Origin: Actinokineospora fastidiosa
GTDB taxonomy: Bacteria; Actinomycetota; Actinomycetes; Mycobacteriales; Pseudonocardiaceae
DNA length: 64,000 nt
Direction: 5' to 3'
Assembly: GCF_014648415.1 (NCBI RefSeq)
Contig: NZ_BMRB01000002.1
Coordinates: forward strand, 579,260-643,259
The notes under the pieces: model-generated
What the model saw: the letters and a program-made list of their open reading frames with translations, nothing else
Told to the model about the DNA's origin: nothing
Databases searched by the model: none
Position numbers and translations under genes: made by a program
Shown: positions 34,926 to 43,568 of the stretch, piece after piece
Layout of the letters: the number at the start of each line of letters is the position of its first letter
Numbering within the stretch: position 1 is the first letter of the stretch

Positions 34926-35813
34926 TCAGGTCAGGAAACGCCCCCCGGTCACCGCCAGGGTCTCGCCTGTGATGTAACCGGATTCCGGGGAGGCGAGGAA
35001 GACGTAGGCCGGTGCCAACTCCGCGGGTTGCGCCGCGCGGCCCATCGGCGTCTGCTTGCCGAACTCGGCGACCTTCTCCTCGGGCATGGTCGACGGGATC
35101 AGCGGCGTCCACACCGGGCCCGGCGCGACGGCGTTGACCCGGATGCCGCGGGAGATCAGGTCCCCGGACAGGCTCTGCGTCGCGTTGAGGATCGCGGCCT
35201 TGGTGGCGGCGTAGTCCATCAGCTCCGGCGACGGCTCGCGCGCCTGGATCGAGGTGCTGTTGACGATGGTCGAGCCCGGCGGCATGTGCGGGACCGCGGC
35301 CCGGCACAGCCAGAACAACGCGTACAGGTTGGTCTTGAACACGCGGTCCATCTGCTCGGTCGACAGCTCCGCGACACCCTTGCCGGACATCTGGTAGGCG
35401 GCGTTGTTGACCAGGATGTCGATGCCGCCCAGTTCGCCGACGGTGCGCTCGACGAGCTCGGCGCAGTGCGCCTCGTCGCGGACGTCGCCGCGGACCATGA
35501 CGGCCTTGCGGCCCGCCTGCTCGACCAGCGCGGCGGTCGCGGCGGCGTCGGCGTCCTCCTGCAGGTAGGAGATCACCACGTCGGCGCCCTCGCGGGCGAA
35601 GGCGATGGCGACCGCGCGGCCGATGCCGGAGTCCGCGCCGGTGATGAGCGCCTTGCGCCCGCGCAGCCGGTCGGTGCCCCGGTAGGTCTCCTCGCCGTGG
35701 TCGGGCTCGGGGCGCATGCCCTTGGTGCTGCCCGGCGCGCTCTGCTGCTGCGGCCCCTGCGCGTCCGGCGTCGGGTACTGCGTGCGCGGGTCCTGGAAGG
35801 TGAACTGGTCCAT
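34926..35813 (-). CDS. SDR oxidoreductase, general-stress (GsiB-neighbour/YhdF) type
   Basis: 295 residues. A hydrophilic N-terminal extension (QFTFQDPRTQYPTPDAQGP), typical of YhdF/YdaD-like stress dehydrogenases, precedes the Rossmann core with ITGADSGIGRAVAIAFAREGA, catalytic Ser in NSTSIQ and Tyr/Lys in YAATKAAI. NAD(P)-dependent; substrate unknown. GGAGGATCACG ATG defines the start at 35813. The 16-nt gap to the ribokinase start suggests co-transcription. Confidence 0.85.
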   Translation of the reverse strand: MDQFTFQDPRTQYPTPDAQGPQQQSAPGSTKGMRPEPDHGEETYRGTDRLRGRKALITGADSGIGRAVAIAFAREGADVVISYLQEDADAAATAALVEQAGRKAVMVRGDVRDEAHCAELVERTVGELGGIDILVNNAAYQMSGKGVAELSTEQMDRVFKTNLYALFWLCRAAVPHMPPGSTIVNSTSIQAREPSPELMDYAATKAAILNATQSLSGDLISRGIRVNAVAPGPVWTPLIPSTMPEEKVAEFGKQTPMGRAAQPAELAPAYVFLASPESGYITGETLAVTGGRFLT

Positions 35814-35919
35814 CGTGATCCTCCAACGCCGGGCTATCCACTGTGGACTGCCGATGCGGCATCGCCCCTCAGGGCGTTCCCCGTCCGGGCGCGCGCCAAC
35901 CAAGGACGCACCGGTCCGG

Positions 35920-37413
35920 TCACGGCGCGCGCTTCTCCAGCGGCTTGGTCGCCGGTCCCTCCAGGACCTCGCCGTCGACGTCGAAGCGGGAGCCGTGGCA
36001 CGGGCAGTCCCAACTGTGCTCCGCGGTGTTGAACCGCACCACGCACCCGAGGTGCGTGCAGGTCAGGCCGACCGCGTGCAGTTCGCCGTCGGCGTCGCGG
36101 TAGACGCCGGTCTTGCCGAGCCCGTCGCGGCGCACGCACGCGTCGCCTGGGGCCAGGTCGTCGAGGTTGGTGGTCCCGGTCGGGGCGAGGTGGTCGGTGA
36201 CGAGGTCGACGCCGACCTTGGCGTTCAACCGGGCCAGCGTGGGCAACCCGCTCAGCGAGAGCCGGTGCGGGGAGAACAGGTCGACCGCGTCGCGGCCGAG
36301 GACGAGGTCGGCCAGCTGCGACCCGGCGAACGTGCCGGTGGACAGGCCCCACTTGGCGAACCCGGTCGCCACGTACAGCCCGCGCACGCCCGGCCGGTAG
36401 GTGCCGATCATGGGCAGCCGGTCGAACGGCACCGGGTCCTGCGCCGACCACCGGTGGGTCACCTGCGCGACGTCCCAGTGCTCGCGGGCGAACGCCTCCA
36501 GCGCCAGGAACCGCGCCGCGGAGTCGCCGCGCTCGGCGACGTGGTGGCCCTGCCCGCCGACGATCAGCCGGTCCCCCGCGGAGGTGATCGACCAGCCGGG
36601 CCCGCCCGCGGCGATGGCCATGCTCGTCGGCGGCGTCCCGCTCGCCAGCGTGGCCGCGACGCAGTAGGAGCGCGTGGGCTCCAGGCGCGCGAAGTACAGG
36701 CCGCGGTCGAGGATCGGGTAGTGCGTGGCGACGATGACGCTCGCGGCCCGCAGGTCGCCGTGCTCGGTGCGGATCGTGGCGGGCTCGCCCTCGCGGACCT
36801 GGTGCACGCGGCTGCGCTCGAAGACCCGGCAGCCGTCGCCGTCGACCATGCGGGCCAGGCCGACGGCATAGCTCAGCGGGTGGATCCGGACCTGGTCGTC
36901 GAGCCGGACCGCGGCGTGCACCGGGAACGGCAGGTCGGGGGCGGGGTCGCTGACGGCGGGCAGCCCGGCCCGCACGGCGGCCGCGAGTTCGCCCTCCACG
37001 GTCTCGACGTCCTCGGGCCGCATGGCGACGGTGTGGGCGGGCCTGCGCTCGAAGCCGCAGTCGATGCCCTCGGCGAGTTCGGCGAGCAGGTCGACGCCCG
37101 CCGTGCTCGCCTTGGCGTACGCCGCCGCGGCCTCCTGGCCGTGCTGGCGTTCCAGGTCCGAGTAGACGGTGGACTGCAGCGCGGTGACCTTGGCCGTGTT
37201 GTTGCCGGTGACGCCCCGTCCGACCCGGTCGGCCTCGATCACCGCCACCCGCAGGCCCGCGCGCTTGAGCAGCAGCGCGGCCGTCAGCCCGGTGATGCCG
37301 CCGCCCACGACGGCCGCGTCGAACCCGGTGTCGGTGACCTCGGCGCAGGTCGGGAACGACGTCGGGGCGACGCCGTCCAGCCACAGCGACTGACGGGCGG
37401 TGGTGGTCTGCAT
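35920..37413 (-). CDS. FAD-dependent oxidoreductase with C-terminal Rieske domain
   Basis: 497 residues. The DAO-type FAD domain starts FDAAVVGGGITGLTAALLLKRAG and includes FARLEPTRSYCVA and GYATGFAKWGLS-like sequence (LYVATGFAKWGLSTGTFAG). The Rieske [2Fe-2S] domain is at the C-terminus with CTHLGC and CPCHGSRFDVDGEVLEGP, giving the two Cys-His pairs. Such fusions of glycine-oxidase-like and ferredoxin domains occur in Bacillus and actinomycetes with unknown substrates. ATG at 37413. It precedes the stress SDR by 106 nt on the same strand. Confidence 0.88.
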   Translation of the reverse strand: MQTTTARQSLWLDGVAPTSFPTCAEVTDTGFDAAVVGGGITGLTAALLLKRAGLRVAVIEADRVGRGVTGNNTAKVTALQSTVYSDLERQHGQEAAAAYAKASTAGVDLLAELAEGIDCGFERRPAHTVAMRPEDVETVEGELAAAVRAGLPAVSDPAPDLPFPVHAAVRLDDQVRIHPLSYAVGLARMVDGDGCRVFERSRVHQVREGEPATIRTEHGDLRAASVIVATHYPILDRGLYFARLEPTRSYCVAATLASGTPPTSMAIAAGGPGWSITSAGDRLIVGGQGHHVAERGDSAARFLALEAFAREHWDVAQVTHRWSAQDPVPFDRLPMIGTYRPGVRGLYVATGFAKWGLSTGTFAGSQLADLVLGRDAVDLFSPHRLSLSGLPTLARLNAKVGVDLVTDHLAPTGTTNLDDLAPGDACVRRDGLGKTGVYRDADGELHAVGLTCTHLGCVVRFNTAEHSWDCPCHGSRFDVDGEVLEGPATKPLEKRAP

Positions 37414-37452
37414 GACCGACAGTTACCCCCGCGCCGCGCGGTCAAACCGTGA

Positions 37453-38280
37453 TCACCACCAGCGGCCGGTCTCCACCAGCCGCATGTTGGCGTACGCGCG
37501 GTCGAGGTAGCGCAGCCTGCGCGGCAGCCGGGGCCAGACCGCGCGGACGACGGCGGCGAACGCGCGGAACCGCCGCTCCTGCCGCTCGGTCCAGGTGAGG
37601 CCGAGGATCTCCCGGGCCCGGGGCGGCAGCAGCGCCACCGACAGCCACACGCCGAAGCGCACCACCGGGTCGCGGACGACCGCCCACACCGGGCCGGGCA
37701 CGAACCGCGGCGGCGGGATGCGCGCGTCCGCGATGCGCACGGCGAAGTCGGTGGTGCTGTTGGCCTCCAGCTCCTCGTCGAGCATGCGCTGCCAGTACGC
37801 GGCGAAGTCGGCGTAGTTGTCGATCACCGGCCTGCCCGACAGGCCGTAGCGCCGCCACCAGGTCACGCCCTCGGCGACGAGCCTGTCCTTCTCGGCGTCG
37901 GTGAGCGGGGTGCCGAAGAACTCGTTGACCGCGATGATCCCCTCGACGAACGTCGCGTGCGTCCACCAGAACACGTCGGGGTTCAGCGCGTGGTAGCGCC
38001 GCCCGCGCGAGTCGGTGCCCGACAGCCCGGTGTGGAAGCCGCGGACGAGGGCCCCGGTGTCGGAGCCCGGCGGGTCGTACACCACGCCCAGGATGGGCGG
38101 CATGGACCGGAACAGCCGGTCCAGCGGGTTGTCGAAGAAGTCGGAGTGGTCCCGCAGCGCCGCGCCCACGGCCGGGTGCATGTTCTGCAGCGTGCCGATG
38201 CGGCCCAGGAACAGCAGGCCCCGGGTGTCCCCGAAGTGGTGCCAGGTCAGCGAGCCGGGTCCGATGGGCGCCGAGTTCAT
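37453..38280 (-). CDS. Oxygenase MpaB-family protein (DUF2236)
   Basis: 275 residues. The DUF2236 pattern is clear: GDTRGLLFLGRIGTLQNMHPAVGAALRDHSDFFDNPLDRLFRS, HTGLSGTDSRGRRYHALNPDVFWWTHATFVEG, WWRRYGLSGRPV. Family members bind haem b and oxidise latex or fatty-alcohol-type substrates; the His in ATLPD/WTHA is a likely ligand. The ATG at 38280 sits inside the shared control region with the divergent TetR gene, so TetR regulation is expected. Confidence 0.82.
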   Translation of the reverse strand: MNSAPIGPGSLTWHHFGDTRGLLFLGRIGTLQNMHPAVGAALRDHSDFFDNPLDRLFRSMPPILGVVYDPPGSDTGALVRGFHTGLSGTDSRGRRYHALNPDVFWWTHATFVEGIIAVNEFFGTPLTDAEKDRLVAEGVTWWRRYGLSGRPVIDNYADFAAYWQRMLDEELEANSTTDFAVRIADARIPPPRFVPGPVWAVVRDPVVRFGVWLSVALLPPRAREILGLTWTERQERRFRAFAAVVRAVWPRLPRRLRYLDRAYANMRLVETGRWW

Positions 38281-38289
38281 GCACAACAG

Positions 38290-38328
38290 TGCAACACAAT
38301 TTGTGGATCTGTTGCAAGGATCTAGGCT
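38290..38328. promoter_or_regulatory. TetR operator and -10 between MpaB-like and TetR genes
   Basis: A perfect inverted repeat TGCAACA (38290-38296) / TGTTGCA (38310-38316), 13-nt spacing, fills the 54-nt divergent gap. TTGTGG (38301-38306), 16 nt, TAGGCT (38323-38328) is a candidate promoter for the TetR gene, ending 6 nt before its GTG start, so the mRNA would be leaderless. Confidence 0.6.
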
Positions 38329-38334
38329 GACCTG

Positions 38335-38976
38335 GTGGAGAACCCGCTCGCGCCCCTGCTCGCGCCGCCCGCCGACCCAGCGGACGTGCGCATCCTGGAG
38401 GCGGCGGTCGCCCAGTTCGCGCTGATCGGCATCCGCCGCACCAGCGCCGACGACATCGCCCGCCGCTCCGGGGTCAACCGCACGACGCTCTACCGCAGGA
38501 TGGGCACCAAGGAGGAGATCGTCCGCGCGGCGATGGCGCACGAGGTGCGCAAGGTGCTCGCCGAGATCGAGGCCCGGCTCGCAGGCATCGACGACCCGCT
38601 GGAGCGGCAGCTGCACGGGTTCGGTGTCACCGTGACGACCCTGCGCGGCAACCCCCTGCTGCGCCAGCTGCTCGCCGTCGACCGCGACGAGACGCTGGTC
38701 TGGCTGACCCTGGACGCGGGCGCGGCCATCGAGATCGCCACCGCGTACGTCGTGGGCATGGTGACCGAGCTGCGGACCGCGCTCGGCCTGCCCGACACCC
38801 CACCCGCCGAGGTGGTCGCCGCGACGATCGTGCGGCTGGTGCACTCGCTGGTGCTCACCCCGGACGGGTCGCCGCGGCTGCCCGACGACCGGAGCCTGCG
38901 GGAGTTCGCCGCCACGGTGATCTGCCCGCTGATCGGGGTGCCGCTTGACAGGAGCGCGGGCCGAGCGGATCAATAG
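38335..38976 (+). CDS. TetR-family transcriptional regulator
   Basis: 213 residues: HTH (ILEAAVAQFALIGIRRTSADDIARRSGVNRTTLYRRMGTKEEIVRAAM) and an all-helical ligand domain without recognisable pocket motifs. Divergent from the MpaB-like oxygenase and probably its repressor through the TGCAACA/TGTTGCA palindrome. GTG start at 38335 without a Shine-Dalgarno. Confidence 0.87.
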   Translation: MENPLAPLLAPPADPADVRILEAAVAQFALIGIRRTSADDIARRSGVNRTTLYRRMGTKEEIVRAAMAHEVRKVLAEIEARLAGIDDPLERQLHGFGVTVTTLRGNPLLRQLLAVDRDETLVWLTLDAGAAIEIATAYVVGMVTELRTALGLPDTPPAEVVAATIVRLVHSLVLTPDGSPRLPDDRSLREFAATVICPLIGVPLDRSAGRADQ

Positions 38977-39004
38977 AGATCACTCTGCCGCACGGGAGGC
39001 CCGG

Positions 39005-40504
39005 GTGAGCGACGACGAACGGCGGCTCCACGAACTCGGGTACGCCCAGGAGCTCTCCCGGTCCATGTCCGGGTTCGCCAACTTCGCGGTGTCCTTCACG
39101 ATCATCTCGGTGCTCTCCGGCTGCCTGACCCTCTACGGGTTCGGCATGAACACCGGCGGCCCCGCGATGATCGTCTGGGGCTGGCCGCTGGTCGGCATGA
39201 TGACGCTGCTGGTCGGCCTGGCGATGGCCGAGGTCTGCTCCAGCTACCCGACCGCGGGCGGGCTCTACTACTGGGCGGCCAAGCTGGCCCCGCGCAACGG
39301 CGCCGCCTGGTCGTGGTTCACCGGCTGGTTCAACCTGCTCGGCCAGGTCGCCGTCACCGCGGGCATCGACTTCGGGGCGGCGTCGTTCATCAACGCGTTC
39401 CTGGACCTGCAGTTCGGGTTCGCGGCGACGCCGGAGCACACCATCCTCATCTTCGGCGTCGTGCTGGCGGTGCACGGCCTGCTGAACACCTTCGGGGTGC
39501 GGCTGGTGGCCCTGCTCAACAAGGTCAGCGTCTGGTGGCACCTGATCGGCGTGGCGGTCATCGTGACGGCGCTGGTGGTCGTGCCCGACCGGCACCAGTC
39601 GGCGGACTTCGTGTTCGGCGCGTTCGTCAACAACACCGGGTGGGAGTCCGCGTTCTACGTCGGGCTGCTCGGCCTGCTCCTGGCGCAGTACACGTTCACC
39701 GGGTACGACGCCTCCGCCCACATGACCGAGGAGACCCGGGGCGCGGCGCGGTCGGGCCCGCGCGGGATCGTCATGTCGATCGTGGTGTCGCTGGTCGCGG
39801 GCTGGGTCCTGCTGCTGGGCATCACGTTCGCCATCCAGGACTACGACGGCGCGCTGAACAGCGAGACCGGCGTCCCGCCCGCGCAGATCTTCATCGACGC
39901 GCTCGGCAGCACGGGCGGGAAGCTGCTCCTGCTGATCGCGATCGGCGCGCAGCTGTTCTGCGGCATGGCGTCGGTGACGGCGAACTCGCGGATGATCTAC
40001 GCCTTCTCCCGCGACGGCGCGCTGCCCGCCTCGGCGTTCTGGCACCGGATCAACAAGCGCACCCGCACACCCACCAACGCCGTCTGGCTCGCCGCGGGCG
40101 GGGCGTTCGTGCTCGGCCTGCCGTACCTGTGGAACGAGACGGCGTACGCGGCGGTGACCTCGATCGCCGTCATCGGGCTCTACATCGCCTATGTGCTGCC
40201 GACCCTGCTGCGGCTGCGGCAGGGCGACCGGTTCGAGGCCGGGCCGTGGAGCCTGGGCCGGTGGAGCAGGCCGGTGGGCATCGTCGCGGTGGTGTGGGTC
40301 GGGTTCATCACCGTGCTGTTCATGCTGCCGCAGGTGAGCCCGGTGACCGCGGAGACGTTCAACTACACGCCGGTCGCGGTGCTCGTGGTGCTCGGCTTCG
40401 CCGGGACCTGGTGGCTGGTCTCGGCCCGGCGCTGGTTCACCGGCCCCAAGGTGGAGGGCACGCCGGAGGAGCTGGCGGCCATCGAGCGGGAACTCGATCT
40501 GTAG
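39005..40504 (+). CDS. Amino acid permease (APC superfamily, GABA permease-like)
   Basis: 499 residues, about 12 TM helices. Marks of the amino acid-choline transporter branch are ELSRSMSGFANFAVSFTIISVLSG, SSYPTAGGLYYWAAKLAP, FTGYDASAHMTEETRGAARSGPRGI and SRMIYAFSRDGALPAS. Imports amino acids or GABA-like amines; specificity unknown. GTG at 39005 has GGGAGG 5 nt upstream, 28 nt after the TetR stop, so it may be co-transcribed with the regulator. Confidence 0.88.
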   Translation: MSDDERRLHELGYAQELSRSMSGFANFAVSFTIISVLSGCLTLYGFGMNTGGPAMIVWGWPLVGMMTLLVGLAMAEVCSSYPTAGGLYYWAAKLAPRNGAAWSWFTGWFNLLGQVAVTAGIDFGAASFINAFLDLQFGFAATPEHTILIFGVVLAVHGLLNTFGVRLVALLNKVSVWWHLIGVAVIVTALVVVPDRHQSADFVFGAFVNNTGWESAFYVGLLGLLLAQYTFTGYDASAHMTEETRGAARSGPRGIVMSIVVSLVAGWVLLLGITFAIQDYDGALNSETGVPPAQIFIDALGSTGGKLLLLIAIGAQLFCGMASVTANSRMIYAFSRDGALPASAFWHRINKRTRTPTNAVWLAAGGAFVLGLPYLWNETAYAAVTSIAVIGLYIAYVLPTLLRLRQGDRFEAGPWSLGRWSRPVGIVAVVWVGFITVLFMLPQVSPVTAETFNYTPVAVLVVLGFAGTWWLVSARRWFTGPKVEGTPEELAAIERELDL

Positions 40505-40559
40505 TTTCACCGGCCGCGACCGCGGGCACCCCGTTCGTGCCGAGTGAGGAGGTTGGTCC

Positions 40560-40958
40560 ATGCCCGCGAGCAAGGAGATGCCCAGCACGCTGCGCCGTTC
40601 GTCGAAGAAGGCCCAGCGCACCTGGGGGAAGGCCCACGATTCCGCCGTGGACACCTACGGCGAGGGCGAGCGCGCCCACCGCACGGCGTTCGCCGCCCTG
40701 AAGCACACCCACGAGAAGGTCGGCGACCACTGGGAGCAGAAGGACGACGCGGGCCCGTCGGACAAGCAGGCCGCCCGAGGCGCCTCGTCCCGCCGCGGCA
40801 AGACCGCGGGCGGGGTCGACGCGAACGCGAGCAAGAAGCACCTGTACGAACTGGCCCAGCGGATGGACATCCCGGGCCGCTCGTCGATGAGCAAGTCCGA
40901 ACTGGTGGACGCGCTGGAGAAGGCCAACCGCAAGGAGACCGCGAAGGCCCGGCGGTGA
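40560..40958 (+). CDS. ChaB-family protein with Rho N-terminal/SAP-like motif
   Basis: 132 residues. The ChaB domain occupies the first ~65 (MPSTLRRSSKKAQRTWGKAHDSAVDTYGEGERAHRTAFAALKH), followed by a Lys/Ser linker and a C-terminal helix-extended-loop-helix resembling Rho-N (KKHLYELAQRMDIPGRSSMSKSELVDALEKA), which may bind nucleic acid. The protein is highly basic at its end. GAGGAGGTT precedes the ATG. ChaB has been linked to cation transport regulation in E. coli, but the actinomycete forms are uncharacterised. Confidence 0.85.
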   Translation: MPASKEMPSTLRRSSKKAQRTWGKAHDSAVDTYGEGERAHRTAFAALKHTHEKVGDHWEQKDDAGPSDKQAARGASSRRGKTAGGVDANASKKHLYELAQRMDIPGRSSMSKSELVDALEKANRKETAKARR

Positions 40959-41010
40959 GTTCCCCAGCGGTCCCGGAAGAACCTTTCACGGGAGAAGCGT
41001 GAGAAGCACG

Positions 41011-41043
41011 GTCCGCTGCCCGCGGTCGATGCGGGCAGCGGAC
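41011..41043. terminator. 13-bp perfect stem terminator between ChaB gene and the minus-strand cluster
   Basis: GTCCGCTGCCCGC (41011-41023) pairs perfectly with 41031-41043, 7-nt loop. Placed between convergent units (ChaB ends 40958; minus-strand small ORF ends 41108), so it probably works in both directions. Confidence 0.85.
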
Positions 41044-41107
41044 ATCTGTGCGGACCAGCGTGCGGACCGGACGATCGCGCGGGCCGGGTCCGGCGTCTCG
41101 GCGTCGG

Positions 41108-41257
41108 CTACTCGCGGCCGCGGATGATGGTCGGCTCGTAGCCCTCGTCCTCCGGTGGCGCCGGATCGGTCCAGGTGGTGGCCCGGCCACCGATCAGGTC
41201 CACGTCGTCGTCCGGGGCGGTCCGTTGGAGCGGGACCAAGTCGAGTTCCTGAGTCAT
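41108..41257 (-). CDS. 49-residue acidic small protein
   Basis: Begins with a strong GGAGG 5 nt before the ATG at 41257 and reads MTQELDLVPLQRTAPDDDV, then DLIGGRATTWTDPAPPEDEG, then YEPTIIRGRE and stop. Acidic, mostly disordered, with a single Trp; no hydrophobic segment. No family recognised. It follows the topoisomerase gene on the same strand by 51 nt and ends just before the terminator, so it is probably the last gene of the long minus-strand unit. The ribosome binding site and codon usage favour a real gene. Confidence 0.5.
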   Translation of the reverse strand: MTQELDLVPLQRTAPDDDVDLIGGRATTWTDPAPPEDEGYEPTIIRGRE

Positions 41258-41308
41258 CGCAACCTCCTTGCCACTTCTTGGCGTACCCCGCGTGGCGCCC
41301 AGGAAACC

Positions 41309-42340
41309 TCAGCTGTCCAGCAGCTTCAGGACCGCCCGCTCGATCCGCTGGCGCGTGGCCTCGTCGGTCAGGTCGTCGCCGGTGCGGTCCAGGGTCGCCC
41401 GGATGGTGCGCCCCTCGGCGAACGCCTCGACCACCCGGGCATCCACATAGGACTTGCGGGCGATGGCCCTGGTGTTGCCCAGGTCGTCGGCGACCATGTC
41501 CATGACGGCGGCGTCGACCCGCTTGCGGGCGCGCTGCGACGTCGCCGCCTCGGCCCGCGCGAAGCCGATGGCGGCCACCACCGTGGCGTGCCAGGTGCGC
41601 AGGTCCTTCACCGTGTAGTCCGCGGCGGTCAGCTCCTTGAAGCGGTCGTTGATCTCTCCCGAGCGCAGGTCGCGCCACTGCCCTCGGCCCTCCCGGTACG
41701 CCAGCAGGCGGTCGCTTCCAGTGCGGACGCGCTTCAGCGAGCGCACGAGCGCGGACAGCTCCGGGTCGTTGAGGGACACGGCGCGCTGGAGGCCGCTCTT
41801 GGCCGGGTAGTCGAACACCAGGAGGCCGCGCCGGAGCACCACGTGCTCACGCAGCAGCGTGGCGACGCCGTGGCTGCCGTTCTCCTCGGCGTACTCCTCC
41901 CCGCCGGTGCGGAAGACGCCCCGGTCGAGCATGCGCAGCGCCCCGCCCAGCACCCGGCGGCAGGTCAGGCCGTCCGAGGACAGGTCGTCGTGGACGGCGG
42001 CGCGGAACCGGGGCAGGATCACGGCCAGCTCCTGGACGCGCTCGTGCTTGGCCTCGTCGCGCTGCTTGCGCCACTGCTCGTGGTAGAGGTACTGCCGCCT
42101 GCCCGCGTCGTCGGTGCCCACGGCCTGGATGTGGCCGGTCGGGTGCGGACAGATCCACACGTCCCGCCAGGCGGGCGGGATCGCGAGCGAGCGGACGCGT
42201 TCGGTCTCCTCCGGGCTCAACGGACGCCCGGTGGGGTCGAGGAAGCGCCAGCCCCGGCCCTGCCGCCGTCTGGTGATCCCGGGTTTGGACGGATCGCTGC
42301 GCCGCACGCCTGCGGTGTACCCAGCCTGGGCCCCGGTCAC
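41309..42340 (-). CDS. Eukaryotic-type DNA topoisomerase IB
   Basis: 343 residues, the usual size of bacterial (poxvirus-like) TopIB. N-terminal DNA-clamp domain with RRRQGRGWRFLDPTGRPLSPEETERVRSLAIPPAWRDVWICPHPTGHIQAVGTDDAGRRQYLYHEQWR; the catalytic domain has RVLGGALRMLDRGVFR, the KDLRTWHAT motif and the active-site Tyr in ARKSYVDARVVEAF. Relaxes supercoils by transient 3'-phosphotyrosine cleavage. GTG at 42340, 6 nt after a tiny membrane-protein gene. Confidence 0.92.
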   Translation of the reverse strand: MTGAQAGYTAGVRRSDPSKPGITRRRQGRGWRFLDPTGRPLSPEETERVRSLAIPPAWRDVWICPHPTGHIQAVGTDDAGRRQYLYHEQWRKQRDEAKHERVQELAVILPRFRAAVHDDLSSDGLTCRRVLGGALRMLDRGVFRTGGEEYAEENGSHGVATLLREHVVLRRGLLVFDYPAKSGLQRAVSLNDPELSALVRSLKRVRTGSDRLLAYREGRGQWRDLRSGEINDRFKELTAADYTVKDLRTWHATVVAAIGFARAEAATSQRARKRVDAAVMDMVADDLGNTRAIARKSYVDARVVEAFAEGRTIRATLDRTGDDLTDEATRQRIERAVLKLLDS

Positions 42341-42346
42341 GCCGGG

Positions 42347-42523
42347 TCAGGGCGAGCGCTGGTCGCGGTTCTCCTCGTCGGGCTGCTTCATCGCAGCCCC
42401 GCAGAGGAAGACCACGGACACCGACAGGGTGACCGCCCACGTCTGCCCGGCCTGCGCGGGAGCGAACAGCGCCAGTGCGAGGTGCACCAGGGCCGTGACC
42501 GCGAGCCGGTCGCGGAAGGACAT
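42347..42523 (-). CDS. 58-residue single/two-helix membrane protein
   Basis: Starts with MSFRDRLAVTALVHLALALF and continues through a second hydrophobic stretch (WAVTLSVSVVFLCGAAM) to a charged end (KQPDEENRDQRSP). The ATG at 42523 is 2 nt after the stop of the eRF1-like gene, and the stop is 6 nt before the topoisomerase start, so all three are probably one transcript. No family recognised. Confidence 0.55.
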   Translation of the reverse strand: MSFRDRLAVTALVHLALALFAPAQAGQTWAVTLSVSVVFLCGAAMKQPDEENRDQRSP

Positions 42524-42527
42524 GGCA

Positions 42528-43568
42528 CTAGGCGTACCGGCGCAGCACGCCGACGCGGTCGCGGAGGTCGATCTCGGGGCCGACGACGCGCACCCTGGCG
42601 GAGACGGCGAGGGCGGCGGCGGGCAGGCACTCGTCCAACCGGCACTCGACGTCGCCGGGCTCCAGCGAGATCGTCTCGGGCGCGCCCGGGGTGACCCAGG
42701 CGGTCCCGTCGATGTCCATCGGCATCAGCAGCAGCTCGGCGTTGCCCGCGCGGAGCGCCTCGACGACGTCGGGCAGGCCGTCCACGGCGCGCACGCCGGT
42801 CTGCTCGCGGAAGTGGTCGAGGTCGGCCAGGTGGTCGGCGGCGTCGATCTCGGCCAGCGCGCGGGCGACCTCGGCCTCCAGCCTCTGCTCGTCGGCGCCC
42901 GCCGAGCGGCTGCCCGCGTCGAGTTCGACGGCGTGCAGCGACTCGGGCAGCTCCGCGCACAGCGCTGCCCGCGATTGGACCTCGCCGGCGACGGCGACCA
43001 GGCGGGCGCCCGCGCCGCGCGCGACCTCGGCGGCGGTGTCGGCCGCCGTGCGCATCGTGCGGCGCACGGTCTCCTCGACGCGGCGCTGCATCGACAGGTG
43101 CGACCAGCCGCCGCCGGGGATCTTGTGGACCGGGTGGTCCTCACCGCGGACCGTGTCCTCGGCCGTGCCGTCGGAGGTGACGACGCGGTAGTCCATCCCG
43201 GTGCTGTCCACGACGAGCACGACGTGCGGCGGCGCCTGGCCCGCGGCCAGCGCGGGCAGCACGTACGGCAGCACGCCGTAGCGGCTCTGCGGCTGGTCGG
43301 GCGGGCTGGGCAGCACCACGTCGAGCAGCACACGCGATGAGTCGGCGACCATCAGCCTGCCCGCCCGTCCGCGCGGGGGCAGGTCCTCGGTCCACGCGCG
43401 CTCCAGGTGGGCGATCGACGACGGGTCGGCGCCCGCCTCGGCGAGGCCCTCCGCCGCCGCCCGCCAGCGCTGGCGGGCGAGGTCGAGCGCGTCCTCGGTG
43501 TCGTGGCTCGCGTCGAGCAGCACGGTGGCGAACGGGCCGGGCTCGCGGACGAGGTCAGCTGGCGACAT
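42528..43568 (-). CDS. Bacterial eRF1-like (baeRF2/Rv2629-like) protein
   Basis: 346 residues. Layout matches the baeRF/Vms1-like group: an N-terminal domain (FATVLLDASHDTEDALDLARQRWRAAAEGL), a central beta/alpha part with VVLVVDSTGMDYRVV and GGGWSHLSMQRRVEETVRRTM (the latter highly typical), and a C-terminal part with LLLMPMDIDGTAWV. Related proteins are thought to act on stalled peptidyl-tRNA or in hypoxia/stress; the bacterial function is not settled. ATG at 43568 overlaps the GmhB-like stop by 14 nt. Confidence 0.7.
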   Translation of the reverse strand: MSPADLVREPGPFATVLLDASHDTEDALDLARQRWRAAAEGLAEAGADPSSIAHLERAWTEDLPPRGRAGRLMVADSSRVLLDVVLPSPPDQPQSRYGVLPYVLPALAAGQAPPHVVLVVDSTGMDYRVVTSDGTAEDTVRGEDHPVHKIPGGGWSHLSMQRRVEETVRRTMRTAADTAAEVARGAGARLVAVAGEVQSRAALCAELPESLHAVELDAGSRSAGADEQRLEAEVARALAEIDAADHLADLDHFREQTGVRAVDGLPDVVEALRAGNAELLLMPMDIDGTAWVTPGAPETISLEPGDVECRLDECLPAAALAVSARVRVVGPEIDLRDRVGVLRRYA

